Of a DNA stretch of 64,000 nucleotides, positions 34,501 to 46,271 are shown one piece after another; positions within the stretch are counted from its first letter, which is position 1, and each line of letters starts with the position of its first letter. Origin of the DNA: Cryptomeria japonica. Lineage: Eukaryota > Streptophyta > Pinopsida > Cupressales > Cupressaceae. The position numbers and the translations under genes are program-made. The stretch lies in NCBI RefSeq assembly GCF_030272615.1, contig NC_081406.1, positions 213,008,997 to 213,072,996 of the forward strand, in the 5' to 3' direction. The notes beneath the pieces are model-generated. The model saw only the letters and a program-made list of their open reading frames with translations. It ran no database searches and was not told where the DNA came from.

Positions 34501-35284
34501 TGTTAGGATTCCCAAAAATACTGAGAGGGGGGGTGAATCAACATCTGACCGGTTAATGAATTTTCTGAGCTTATTATATGAAAAGAATTCCAAAACTGTG
34601 TACCGGTAAACCAAAATTAATGTAGCAAATAAGAACAATAAGAACAACATGAAAGACACACCATAACACAATATCTTAACGAGGAAACCTAGTGTGGGAA
34701 AAACCTCGGTGGGATTCGTGACCCACATTATTCGCTTACTGGCCAATAAGAGAATACTACCTGTTACAATAGGGGCCTACACATGCAGGAAGGCCAAGTG
34801 CCTAGAGCTCACTGCTTAGTTACAAAAGAAGTCTCACTGACTTACAAAATGGATTATACAAATCCAATGTCATGTACTACTTTAGATCAGCATCGTCTAT
34901 GCCAGGTTCAGTACCAGTTTAAGCTTTGTAATAATCATAAACCCTTCTCCAAAATATGCCTTACAATTCACACATTAGGTCTGCAATAATCTAACTATAC
35001 ACACTTCCTAAATGATCTACAAGATCTCATACTTATATGAGTCTTATTACAATCTGCCATGTCAGCTTACAAAAAGATTTTACAATTAAATGCAAAATAT
35101 AATGAAACAAAATTTCTGTCCGCCATGGTGCCGGTAATCAATCTTTTTGGTGCCGGTGAACTGTATGCCGATGTAGAGTCTGTTGGTGCCGGTGCCTGCT
35201 GGTATCATATGATTGTAAGGTTGCCATCAATGAAAATACCTTCAATCACCTACAATTTGTCGTTGGAGTGTGCATTTGCCAACA
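34501..35284 (-). repeat. 5' LTR of element I
   Basis: 784 bp. On the minus strand it starts TGTTGGCAAATGCACAC and ends GGGAATCCTAACA. It contains a CATTGATGGCAAC motif near the start, the CCACCGAGGTTTTTCCC-type motif near 34705, and a C-run near the end. Confidence 0.85.
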
Positions 35285-37554
35285 TGAAGTATGCTGCAAA
35301 TATGTTCTTGAGATATATTTGAGAGATATGTTGTCATTTATGTCAACATATTTCTCGGTCTGTGACAATAATACACTAAAGTTTAGTGAGTTAGTTTGTT
35401 CAGCATGATGAAGATTAGAGTTTGCAGATTAAAGGGTTTGTAGAGGATTGTCTTTAGTTGATTTAGTTCAAGTTTTAGAGGTTGACATGAAGATTTGATT
35501 GAGTTATGGGTATCTGAGTTGTGGTTGGTTTTTTAGTTGTTCAATGGTGATAAAGTATCAATATTTTGATCTATGAATTTGGAGGGTATGTTTTGGAATG
35601 TTGGTATGTATCCTCAATTCAAGTGGTTCATAGTTTAGAGGTCCACAAGTGATTTTTCAAGGATGATAGTCATTGCAGTTAGTGTTTCTAAGGTTTGGTA
35701 TGAAGATACTAGTGATTCTAGTAATTTGTGTTGATGTGGATGTTGCTATGGTAATTCATGATGCTTGTGGATGTTTTTGGATCGTGTGCCTTTTGTGTTG
35801 GTGGTCCGCATAGATCATTGAGATTGTAATTGATGTTTTTCTTCGGTATGTTAGTGTTCTTCATGTTCTTGGCCGACGGGATGCTTGTAGCATGTTGCAG
35901 ATGATCAAGGCATAATTCCTGGTGGTGTAACATGTTCAAGGTGAAAGATTTGGGTCTATTCTATATCTTGACCAAAATTTTTTGGTCTGCATGATATATT
36001 GTGTTGAGTGTGGTTGTCTTTTTGTATTTAGGTGATGAATGTTGAGACGATCTTATTGATTTCTCCAAGGTTGATGTCATGTATAAATAATTGTAATATA
36101 TTTGTAAATGAGCATGGTAGAAATTGTGAGTGAGTGAATGAGTATGTATGTGTGCTGAATGTATACATCTTTTGAAGGAAGTGAAGAAGTGTGAAGAAGA
36201 AATTTTTTTTGTGCTTCAATGGGTTGAGAGATATTTGAGAGATGTGTTGTCATTGATGTCAACATATTTATCTGTCTGTGACAATGATGCACTAAAGTTC
36301 CATGAGTTAGTTTGTTCAACATGATGAAGATTAGAGTTTGCAGATTAAAGGGTTTGTATAGGATTGCCTTTAGTTGATTTAGTTCAAGTTTTAGAGGTTG
36401 ACATGAAGATTTGATTGAGTTATGGGCATCTGAGTTGTGGCTGGATTTTTAGTTGTTCAATGGTGACAAAGTGTCAGTATTTTGATCTGCATTGCTGCGC
36501 ATTGTAATATCTTGATCTGTGGAATTGGAGGGTATGTTTTGGAATGTTGGTGTGTATCTTCAATTCAAGTGGTTCATAGTTTAGAGGTCCACAAGTGATT
36601 TTTCAAGGATGATAATCATTGCAATTAGTGTTTCTAAGGCTTGGTATGAAGATGCTAGTGATTGTAGTGATTTGTGTTGGTGTGGATGTTGATATGGTAA
36701 TTCATGATGCTTGTGGATGTTTTTGGATCGTGTCACTTTTGTGTTGGTGGTCTGCATAAATTGTTGAGCTTGTAATTGATGTTTTTCTTTGTTATGTTAG
36801 TGTTCTTTATGTTCTTGGTCAATGGGATGCTTGTAGCATGTTGCAGATGATCAAGACATAATTCTTGGTGGTATAACATGTTCGAGGTGAAAGATTTGGG
36901 TCTATGCTATGTCTTGACTGAAATTTCTTGGTTTGCATGACATATTGTGTTGAGTGTGGTTGTATTTTTGTATTTAGGTGATGAGTGTTGAGATGACCTT
37001 GTTGATTTCTCCAAGGTTGATGTCATGTATAAATAATTGTAATATCTTTGTAAATGAGCATGGTCGAAATTGTGAGTGAGTGGATGAGTATGTATGTGTG
37101 TTGAATGTATACATCTTTTGAAGGAAGAGAAGTGTAAAGAAGAAATTTGTTTTGTGCTTCAATGGGACTAAACTAGGCATTAAGGAGATGTTATTTCTTA
37201 GTTCATGATTTCTATATGTGATCTGAGATAGTTTGTATAGGTAGTGAGTCTTTCCTGAGAAGTAAGCCTTTTTTGTTTTGAGCAGTGACCTCTAGGCAGT
37301 GTGCCTAAATGCATGTGCATTCCCCATTGTAATACTTTTAATAGAGTATATCTATTTTGTGGGTTCATCCCCACCATGGTTTTTCCCTTGACCGGGTTTT
37401 CCATGTAAAAAATATTTGTGATATGTGTGTTTATGATGTGTTGCTGATTTATGCTTTCATGTTTAATTATCGGATCTAAGAATAAGTTTAAATTGTGTGT
37501 TTTTCAGACAATTAATTCAACCCCCCCTTCTTAGTTGTTTGCCCTATTTCATCA
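35285..37554 (+). repeat. 5' LTR of element G with internal tandem duplication
   Basis: About 915 bp at 35308-36223 recurs at 36224-37166, both starting TTGAGAxATATTTGAGAGATxTG and ending GTGCTTCAATGGG. The second copy continues through the CCACCATGGTTTTTCCC motif (37371) and the hairpin with a C-run loop (arms 37506-37515 and 37531-37540) to the LTR end. The left end is uncertain: it abuts the end of element I, which may be inserted in this LTR. Short ORFs here are by-products. Confidence 0.75.
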
Positions 37555-37556
37555 AT

Positions 37557-37568
37557 TGGTATCAAAGC
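37557..37568 (+). promoter_or_regulatory. primer-binding site of element G
   Basis: TGGTATCAAAGC, two bases after the LTR end, matches the site of element A exactly. Confidence 0.85.
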
Positions 37569-37609
37569 AGGTTCCTTCGAAGAAGCTTAACTGCTATAGG
37601 TGATCCAGG

Positions 37610-40600
37610 ATGGTGACTTACTAGAAGGACAGTTTGAAATTTGATGGTACCAACTACTCTCTTTGGAAGAATCGCATGGAGTGTCATCTGAGATGCATTT
37701 GTGAACCTTATTGGGATAGTACTAAAGACAAGTATACTATTCTTGCAAATGGACCTTCAATTCTAGATGAGATCAAAACTATTAAATATAATATTAGGGC
37801 TAAGGAAGCATTGTTGAGTGCTCTAACTAATTCTAAGATGACAAATGTTATGTAATTCAACATTTCTCATGAGATCTGGAAGAGGTTGGAAACCTTGTAA
37901 TAAGGAGATAGTTATGTGAAGATTGGTAAGTTGTAGAGCCTAAAAGGAAAGTATGAGATGTTGAGGATGGGCGAAGATGAGAACATCACTTCTTTCATGC
38001 AAAAGGTGAATGAACTTGTGTGCAATATTAGAAGTGTCGGTGGAAAGTTGGATGAATCAGAGATTGTTGCTAAAGTGCTCAGATCTTTACTTGCATCCTA
38101 CAAACATAAAGTTTTGGCTATTGAGGAGATCAGAACTATGACAGATGTAACCAGGGACATGTTGATTGGTAAGCTTTCAGCCATTGAGTTGAGCGAGTTT
38201 GGTGATTTTCTTTCTAAGGTAGAATCTACATTCAAAGATACTATTTCTAGAAAGGATAAGAAGAGATAAGATCCAAGAGAAATTTCTCCAAGGTGGATGT
38301 CCAGATATAAGAAGGAGAGGAAGAAAATTGAAGAAGAAGAGTGATAAATTGAGGAGCTTGAAGCCCTTATTGCCAAGATATTACACAAATGAGCCTATAA
38401 GTATGAAGGAAAATTGCCTCTTAAATGTGTTTCTTGCAATAGGATAGGTCATTTTTCCTCAAGGAGTCTGGAAAGAGTTCCTAAGAAACCTTACAAGCCT
38501 AGATATTAGAAGAGATGTTATTATGCTACCAATGAAGGTGTGTCAGATGATGAATTTGATAAAGGAGGTACAAGTGATAATGAATGGGTGTTTATTGCTA
38601 TCAAGGAAGATGATCCAATACCTACTGACTCTACTAGCTACATGAATGTGGAAAGAGCTTTGGCTGCACAAGTTGAAGAGAGATATGAATGGGTGATTGA
38701 CAATAGATGCTCTCACCATATGACAAGTGATAAGAGTAAGTTTGTGAGTTTGGAAAAGTATGAAGGTGGAGTTGTAAAGTATGGTGATGATAAAGCTGGT
38801 ATAATCCATGATAGAGGATCCATTTCTTTTGTTGGTAAGAACAACATTGATGATGTCTTGTATGTGGAAGGACTAAAGAATAAGCTTTTGAGTGTTGGAC
38901 AAATGGTTGACAAGAGATATGATCTTCAATTCAAGAATGGCAAGTGTAGAATCTTGGGTAGCTCCAAAATTGAGATTGCATCAGGTACAAAGACTAAAGG
39001 TAATATATTTCACTTAAATAGTGCTAGTAAAAGACACTTGATTGCTTAGGTTGATAAAAAATTAGTTGAGGCATAAAAGATTGTGTCTTGTAAATTTTGA
39101 TAACATTGTTAAAATAAGTTTTACTCAGGCTATGGGAGATCTTCCTATTAGAACCAAGAACACTAAGAGGGGTGGATGAATCAGTGTTCTGCCAGATATA
39201 ATATTTTTAACCTTATTAACAAATCCATTATTAATCGGTATGCATAAAAGAAAGTAACAACAAGTAATATTAATGCAACCAAATGAATCAACACCATAAC
39301 ACAAATATTTATACGTGGAAAACCTCAAGGAGGAAAAACCACAGTGGGATTGGAGACCCACAATATCTATCCACTGGCCAACTGAATAAATATTACAAGA
39401 GGGGCTTGCACATGCAAGAAGGCACACTGCCTAGAGCACACTGCTCATCACAAAAAGAGCCTCACTGACTAGAAATCCAAGGTATTGGATTACAAACAAA
39501 AACTGAACTCAGAATGTGCATTTGCTATGTTGGATGAGTTCTGATTTAAGCACTATTTGTACCGATTATACTGTAACCTCCCTTACCAATAACTTAGATC
39601 GCTTCCCAAAGCTCTAGACAAATAATCAAGATCGATTACAAATCTTTGCATTCACATTCTATTGATCAAGATATCACTCACATACCATCATATAACCTAT
39701 CACATCTCTTATCTATCATATCCACAAAATGACCTAACATGGACTGACTTATATACCCATTTACATGAATAAACAAATATGTCTTATGTTGACTTACAAC
39801 CATATTTCAAATGATAAGACACATGTTGGCCCAAATAAAATATAAACATGAAATAATATGACCGTTGTCGCTTCCATGCTTGCCAGATCAATCACCTATG
39901 TCAGCCTTAGAATACCAGTTCCAAGTTTGTTAGTTACATGCCTGTCAGTTTCCTAAATGTCAGTTACCTTAACTGCCAGATCTCCCATGAAGTGTGTTGC
40001 CATCAATGACAACACCTATAACTCGGATGAGTGTGAATTTCCAACACTTCCTAGGTTGATGAAACCTACTAACCCTATGTGCAAGGAATGTCAGTTAGGG
40101 AAACAAACAAGAGTTACTTTGAAAAGAAGCATTTTTCAAATGAATTATTAGATCTTGTGCATACTGATTTGTGTGGTCCTTCTAGAGTTAGAATCTTGTA
40201 AGGAGACATATATTTCATGTTGTTGATTGATGATTATTTTAGAATGATGTGGGTTACCTTCTTGTGTGAAAATTATGAAGCTCTAGAGAAATTAAAGATT
40301 TTTAAGGCTATGATTGAGACTAAGACAGGTTTGAAGTTGAAATGTCTGAGATTTGATAGAGGTGGTGAATTCAATTCTGGTGAGTTTAATGCATTTTGTG
40401 AAGGACATTGGATAAGAAGAGATTTGTTTTCTCCGAGAACCCCTCAACAAAATGGAGTTGTGGAAAGAAAGAACAAAAGCATTCAATAAACTGCCAGGAC
40501 AATGATGTTGGAAGGAAATGTTCTACATGTCTATTGGAGAGAAGCTATTAGTACTACTGTTTACACTCTTAATTGGGTGCATATCATAAGTGATACCAGT

Positions 40601-41998
40601 AAGACTCCTTAGGAATTATGGTTTGGTCATGCTCCTATTGTTAAATATTTCATAATTTTTAAAAGTAAATGTTACATCAAGAAGGATGAAGATCTAGTAA
40701 AGTTTGATGCTAGATGTAATGAAGGAATATTTCTTGGTTATTCTACCAAAAGAAAGGCCTACCGATGTTATAATAAGAAACCGAGGGAGATAGTTGAGAG
40801 TGAAAATATCAGGGTTGATGAAAGAAATGATAGTACAAACAAATGGAGGCAACCTCAAACTCAAAATCAAGTTTATATCATTCTGGTGAATCCAGTGACT
40901 CAAGGAGAAGGAACTAGCATAAGTGATAAAGAAAGAAAACAAGAGACTAAAATTCAAGAAAATCCCAAGACTTCCAAGTATGTAAGATTGAATCATTTTG
41001 AAAATCACATCATAGGAGATAGGAATAAAGGTGTTCAAACAAGAAGGATAATTGTTGAAGATCAAGTTGAGTATTATCTCATTTCAAAGATTGAACCTAA
41101 GGATGTGAATGAAGCATGTAAAGATGAACATTGGGTAAAAGCAATGGAAGAAGAGTTCATGTAGATTGAAAATAATAATACATGGATTCTTGTTCCCAAA
41201 CCTAAGAAAAAAAATGTAATTGGAACCAAATGGGTCTTCTGAAACAAATTGAATGAGAAAGTTGAAGTTGTTAGAAACAAAGAAAGACTTGTTTATAAAG
41301 GATATTTACAAATGGAAGGAATTTATTTTGAAGAAACTTTTACCCATGTGGCAAAAGTTGAAACTATAAGATTGTTTCTTGCTTTTGCTGCTTACATAGA
41401 GCAATCAGATGGATTTTACTTGTCTGATTAAGGAGATATGGTTTATCGATTGATGAAAGATTTGTATGGGTTGGAGAAAGCCCCGAGAGCATGGTATGCT
41501 AGATTGGATAAGTATTTGTTGAAGCTTGGATTTAACAAAGGTACTGCTAATAGTAATCTATATTTCAAAATTGATCATGATAACATTCTAACTATTGAAG
41601 TTTTTGTTGATGACATTATCTTTGGAGGGAATGATAGTTTGTGCAAAGAGTTTGCTAATGAAATGCATAATGAATTTGAAATGTCTATGATTGGAGAGAT
41701 GAAATTATTTTTTGATTTACAAATCACACAATCAGAAAAAGGAATCTTCATATCTCAATCCAAGTATGTAAAAGAGTTATTGAAGAAGTTTGGTTTGGGA
41801 ATCAAAGCTAGTTGGAACTACTATGGTGACTAGATGTAAGTTGACTAAAGATGATGATTCTCCTAAGACAAATCAAACTAGATACATATCTATGATTGGT
41901 ATATTTCTCTATTTGATTTAGACCAGATATGATATCATGAATGTCATTTGTCTTGTTGTTAAATTTCAAGTTGATCCTAAGGAATCTCTTGTTGTAGC
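37610..41998 (+). pseudogene. copia gag-pol of element G, heavily broken
   Basis: Gag starts at 37610 (MVTY then a stop; LKFDGTNYSLWKNRMECHLR). The knuckle is degenerate (CVSCNRIGHFSSRS, near 38430). The protease-like WVIDNRCSHHM near 38694 has lost the catalytic DSG. The integrase core has MLLIDDYFRMMWVTF at 40217 and RGGEFNSGEF at 40360. RT keeps [11 protein letters not shown] near 41610. At about 41395 LAFAAY runs straight into IEQSDGF, an in-frame loss of about 25-30 codons that removes the first RT aspartate block. More than ten stops are present, and a solo LTR (39146-40046) splits the integrase head. It is inactive. Confidence 0.9.
39146..40046 (-). repeat. solo LTR inside element G pol
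   Basis: 901 bp with CTTCC on both sides (39141-39145 and 40047-40051). On the minus strand it starts TGTTGGAAATTCACACTC and ends GGTTCTAATA (mutated from TAACA). It is closely related to the LTR of element D (43053-43980). No internal sequence remains, so LTR-LTR recombination removed it. Confidence 0.9.
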
Positions 41999-43052
41999 TG
42001 TATACGGTGAAAAATGACGATGATAAACTTATTCTAAAACCACAAAGATCCAACCACAATGAAAAACCTAGTTCTACAACCAAACATCCACCATACACCA
42101 ATAGAGATACCTAAGAACATGCATATCCACAAAATCAAACAATATTACCTTTCACATGCCAAGTAGGGTTTCAATCTCCATTGTCTCATATCTCCATTGA
42201 TCTTGTTTGATATATTTTCTCTTAGATTTTATGTGTTCACAAGAGCTCGACAAAGGATGGATTGTGGTTGAAGTAGCTAGATTGCAAGAAGGCTTGATTA
42301 CATAAGCATTGATTAGGGTTGATAATGAAGGAAATATCCTCTAATATAGAAGACACTTTAGAAAAATGGAGGGATAAGATTAAAGGGTGAAATAAATAAA
42401 TGGTCGGCTAGGATTAAAGGGTTGGTAGAAGAAATAATAAAATAGTGAAAGGAGTAGGGAAGAGAGGATTAAGAGATAAGTGGCATGTGTCATAGAAGAA
42501 AAGACTAATGAATTAATTAAATAAATAAAGATTTATTTAGTTAATAGAAGAAGTGGGGCCAATTAAATAAATAAAAGTATTTATTTAATTTAGGAGAAAG
42601 ATAATTTAAATAAATAAAAAATATTTATTTAAATGAGAAAAGGGCTAGAAGAGGCTAAATGAATTAATTAAATAAAATAAATATTAATTCAATTAATACA
42701 AGACTTAAGATAAAATAATTAAATAAATAGAGAATATTTATTTAATTAAAAAGGAGAATTTTAGGTGTCTATATTTTGCCCCTCTTTGAGACAATGTAGC
42801 CTATTGTGTTGGCTCAAAGAAGATAAACTGATACAAAGTTTCCTCAAGATGGGAATGATATTCCCCCTCAAGAGATTGGATGAAAAAATGTGCAAACAAT
42901 CTCTCGATAAGAGAGAAAGGCTAGAAATACTAACAAGGAAGGGAATGACTCGAGAAGAAAAGACTAACGTGAGAGAATAGGGCAAAGTAGCGTATATGTA
43001 CATGCCACACAGAAAAACATCCTCATTTGCATCCACAACATCTAGAAGATCA
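41999..43052 (-). mobile_element. 3' end of Ty3/gypsy element H (LTR plus 3' region)
   Basis: The LTR is 41999-42773. Immediately right of it, on the minus strand, is the polypurine tract TCAAAGAGGGGCAAAA, so this is the 3' LTR of a minus-oriented element. The 3' region runs to 43052, where element D is inserted. The AT-rich part of the LTR (42500-42760) is built from TAAATAAATATTTATTTAATT-type palindromes. No coding sequence is visible. It interrupts element G. Confidence 0.75.
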
Positions 43053-43980
43053 TTTTGGAATCCAAGAACACTGAGAGGGGGGGGGTGAATCAGTGTTCTG
43101 TCGGTAAGATAAATTTTAACCTCATTAACAAAGTGTTTGAGTAACTAGTAACCATAAAAGAATATGACAACACGTATAAATAATTACACCACAAGAACAT
43201 ACACCATAACATAGAGATTTATACGTGGAAAACTTCAAAGAGGAAAAACCACAGTGGGATTGGTGACCCACAATATATATCCACTGGTCAAATGAATAAA
43301 TATTATAATAGGGGCCTACACATGCAGGAAGGCCAATAGCCTAGAGCACACTGCTCATCACAAAAGGAGCCTCACTGACTACAAACACCAAATACTGGTT
43401 TACAAACAAAATTATGAACTCAGAGAATGCATTTGCTATGTTGGATGAGTTTCGATTCAAGAACTATCTATACTGGTTTCCATTGTGTCCTCCTTTATTG
43501 ATAACTTGCTCTACAACCCAAACCTTTAAACCAATAACCAAGACCAACTACAAAATATTATATTTGGATATAGTCGATCAATATTGTTCGCACAATATCA
43601 CTATATCTCACATCATATGCATATCTCTAAATATCATATACAAAATATCTTAACCAGACTGACTTAAATACCCTTCCCAAACATAAATATAAATGCCTTA
43701 TGTCAACTTACAATGATATTACAATTTATTTAAATGTCAGCCTAGACAAAAATAAATACATTAAACTTCATGACTGATGCCGCCGATTGCTACCGTGTAG
43801 ACCTGTCTAATCAATCTTCTATGTTGGCCTCATATACCGGTTCCTATTTTGCCGATTTCCCTGTGTGTCAGTTGTCGAATCATGAATATTAGTATGTATC
43901 GGTTGAATATCCAACCCAAAATGATATGTGTTTCCATCAATGACAACACAACTAAACAAGATGAGTGTCAATTGCCAACA
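43053..43980 (-). repeat. 3' LTR of element D
   Basis: 928 bp. On the minus strand it starts TGTTGGCAATTGACACTC and ends ...GTGTTCTTGGATTCCAAAA (TAACA end mutated). The hairpin near the end is perfect: AGAACACTGA at 43065-43074 and TCAGTGTTCT at 43090-43099 around a G-run. It is related to the solo LTR at 39146-40046. Confidence 0.85.
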
Positions 43981-44461
43981 ATCTCTCACTTTTACATTGA
44001 TGGCAACACTCATGTGAAAAATGAATTGCTAAAGTGTTGTCCCAGTTCCTCCCAAAGCTGACCCTACTCCCCCTGAGCTATACATTACTTCTTATGTCCC
44101 TTGACATTTTCACAACAAACACTGCCTCTTTGACATCAATGAAAAAGACGGTGCAAAAGAATGAAATCAAAATGTGTTTACCGAATCTAGATGTACTTGA
44201 ATATATCTGGGCAAGCACCCTTCAAAAATCCTAAGTATCCCAACTAGTTTTCAAAGTTCCCAAAATAGATACAAACCCATTAAGAATGTATGCATATAGT
44301 TATTCTTCTATTAGATCCGTCAGCGTAGGTTTATTCATCAGTTCTAGACTTTCTTGCTTATGAAGTAATAAAGAGTTCATCTGGGGACTTACAAATCCTC
44401 TCAATTCTCTAGCTCATTGGATTAATTTGTCCATATCTTTCTCCAAGGTTGATATCTCAGA

Positions 44462-44854
44462 TTATATAACCAAAATTTGACCATCAATGGCACTGGTCAA
44501 TGACTGAGTACCATCAAAATTGTTAGTCAAATGTTCCAATTGGGCCTTTTTTGCTTTTGTTTTCACCTCCAAGTCAACTATAAGTTTGTTGGTGTTAGTA
44601 CAAGACCTATGTATACAACTACAATGATTAAGAGCCTCATCAATCTTTGTAAGTTTCTCTATCATCTTGACCTTGTCTGATATGATCATATTATCACAGG
44701 TGACTTTCCTAGCTACATTGTATCTCTCTATCAATTGTCGATTTGATATTTGTTGAAGAGTTTGAAACTCTTTTGCAATATGTTTAATTAAACTCTTAAG
44801 CTTACCAGAGGGGCTGGCTACTAGACTAGTGTATCCTGGAACTAGCTGCTGCAA
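44462..44854 (-). CDS. unknown coiled-coil ORF, C-terminal part of element D protein
   Basis: An open frame of 130 codons, not recognised. It reads KLKSLIKHIAKEFQTLQQI, then VKMIEKLTKIDEALNHC and VKTKAKKAQLEHLTNNFDG, i.e. amphipathic helices rich in Lys and Gln with leucines at heptad spacing. It lies between the 3' LTR of D and the point where C is inserted, downstream of the ORF pieces at 56329-57559. It is probably the end of the same protein or its last exon; a pyrimidine-rich stretch with TTGTTGCAG near 44910 resembles a splice acceptor. A structural protein is possible, but nothing proves it. Confidence 0.5.
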   Translation of the reverse strand: MQQLVPGYTSLVASPSGKLKSLIKHIAKEFQTLQQISNRQLIERYNVARKVTCDNMIISDKVKMIEKLTKIDEALNHCSCIHRSCTNTNKLIVDLEVKTKAKKAQLEHLTNNFDGTQSLTSAIDGQILVI

Positions 44855-45149
44855 AATCAGAATGGTCTGCTCAAAAACTTGCTTGTCTTATGATCCTTCC
44901 TTCCTCAACTTCTGAGCTGCAACAAAAATTAATTCAAAACTGGTTTATCTACAAATAATTTTACCCATGCCTCGTGGGTCTGTGAGATTTTTCCATGATC
45001 AAGAGCTCAATGAAAAGTAAAATAAAGACAAAATATAGGATAAGAATAAACTGTATTCTCATCAAAAGATAAATGATCAATTGTTCCATTTTCATACAAT
45101 TTAGATGAGCCTACTTATATAGGCAAGGCTTATGGATATGTGAGCACAC

Positions 45150-46215
45150 TGTTGGTATTTTGGTATAGTTTTGTCATTGATGTCAATACCTAGTAAAACA
45201 CTAGCACTTTGGAGATCCAGTAGCATTCATTGGCAAGCAAGTAACTATTGCATAGTTACTGGTATATAGTTCACTGACAGGATATAATGATCATTGACAT
45301 TTGAAATGATATGGAAGACACTTGGTAATATTGAAGACATCATGTGGACATCTTATCTTAATGAATAAATCATTGGTATATTCATATTTGCATATTTTCT
45401 TTTACCAGCAAATAGGTCCAAGGTTACCTAGGGTTACACCGATAGGTTTATCTTTTCCAGATCAGTATGGCATGCTATGGAAATGATTAATTATTGTTGT
45501 AAATGCATTAAGCTAACATGTTCAATCGGTTATTGCATCGGATATTATATTATTTGTAAAATGTTTTATTGTAATATCTTGTAGAGATGACCTACAAAAA
45601 TTGGTCTTAGGTTATGGTATACATGTAAGATCTTATTTGTAAGATCAAGTGTGGAATGCGAAAAAGAATTGTGTGAAGATATATGCAAGATTAAGCAGTG
45701 CAATACACGCAGACATCATTTGAAGGTGAAGTTAGGTTTTTGTGAAAGCATATCAGCATTACACTAGTACTGAATCTAGCATATGAAGATGCTATTTTGT
45801 GCAGTACATTGTTATTGGATTTAACCATCCAACTGTAGTCAGTGTGACTCCCATTTTGTGATTGAGCAGTGAGCTCTAGGTTGTTGGCCTTTTTGCATGT
45901 GCAGACCCCATTTATGTACACTTACTATCTGCAGTAGTATCATCTGAATGTGGGTAAGCTTTCCCACCGTGGTTTTTCCCCTTACAGGGTTTCCACATAT
46001 AAATATTGGTGTCATGTGTTGTGGATGACCTTGTGTTTATGTTTCATGCATTAATCTTTACCGGTATAGAAATTAACTGTTAAAACTGTCTACCGGCATA
46101 CTTAACTAGTTTACCGGTATTAAGCATTAAGTTGGTTAAGTTGTTTTTGGTTTGAATTTAATAGATGACGGATTGACCCCCCCCCCCCCCTCTCAGTTGT
46201 CTCTGGGACCTAACA
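45150..46215 (+). repeat. 5' LTR of element B
   Basis: 1066 bp, TGTTGGTATTTTGG to GGGACCTAACA. It contains the CCCACCGTGGTTTTTCCCC motif at about 45965 and a C-run near 46177-46190. One arm of the end hairpin is mutated (AGATGACGGATTGA). Confidence 0.95.
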
Positions 46216-46217
46216 AT

Positions 46218-46229
46218 TGCTATCAGAGC
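46218..46229 (+). promoter_or_regulatory. primer-binding site of element B
   Basis: TGCTATCAGAGC, one base different from the common initiator methionine tRNA site. Confidence 0.85.
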
Positions 46230-46271
46230 CTAGTCCTCTTTTGCAGATGTTTAACAACTTGAGGAGATCCA

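Larger units (their letters stand above)
33206..35284 (-). mobile_element. element I: LTR element with zinc-knuckle gag-like protein, truncated
   Basis: The 5' LTR (34501-35284), primer-binding site (34486-34498) and one ORF are present on the minus strand. The element ends abruptly at the gypsy LTR near 33206, so its 3' half and second LTR are not here. No polymerase is visible. It is the same kind of element as F at the right end of the window. Confidence 0.75.
35285..41998 (+). mobile_element. copia element G, 5' LTR plus gag-pol, cut by gypsy H
   Basis: The 5' LTR ends at 37554 (TTTCATCA), the primer-binding site TGGTATCAAAGC is at 37557-37568, and gag-pol begins at 37610. A solo LTR sits inside. 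The element stops within the RNase H region at 41998, where the LTR of gypsy H begins, and the rest of G must lie beyond the right end of the window. Confidence 0.85.
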
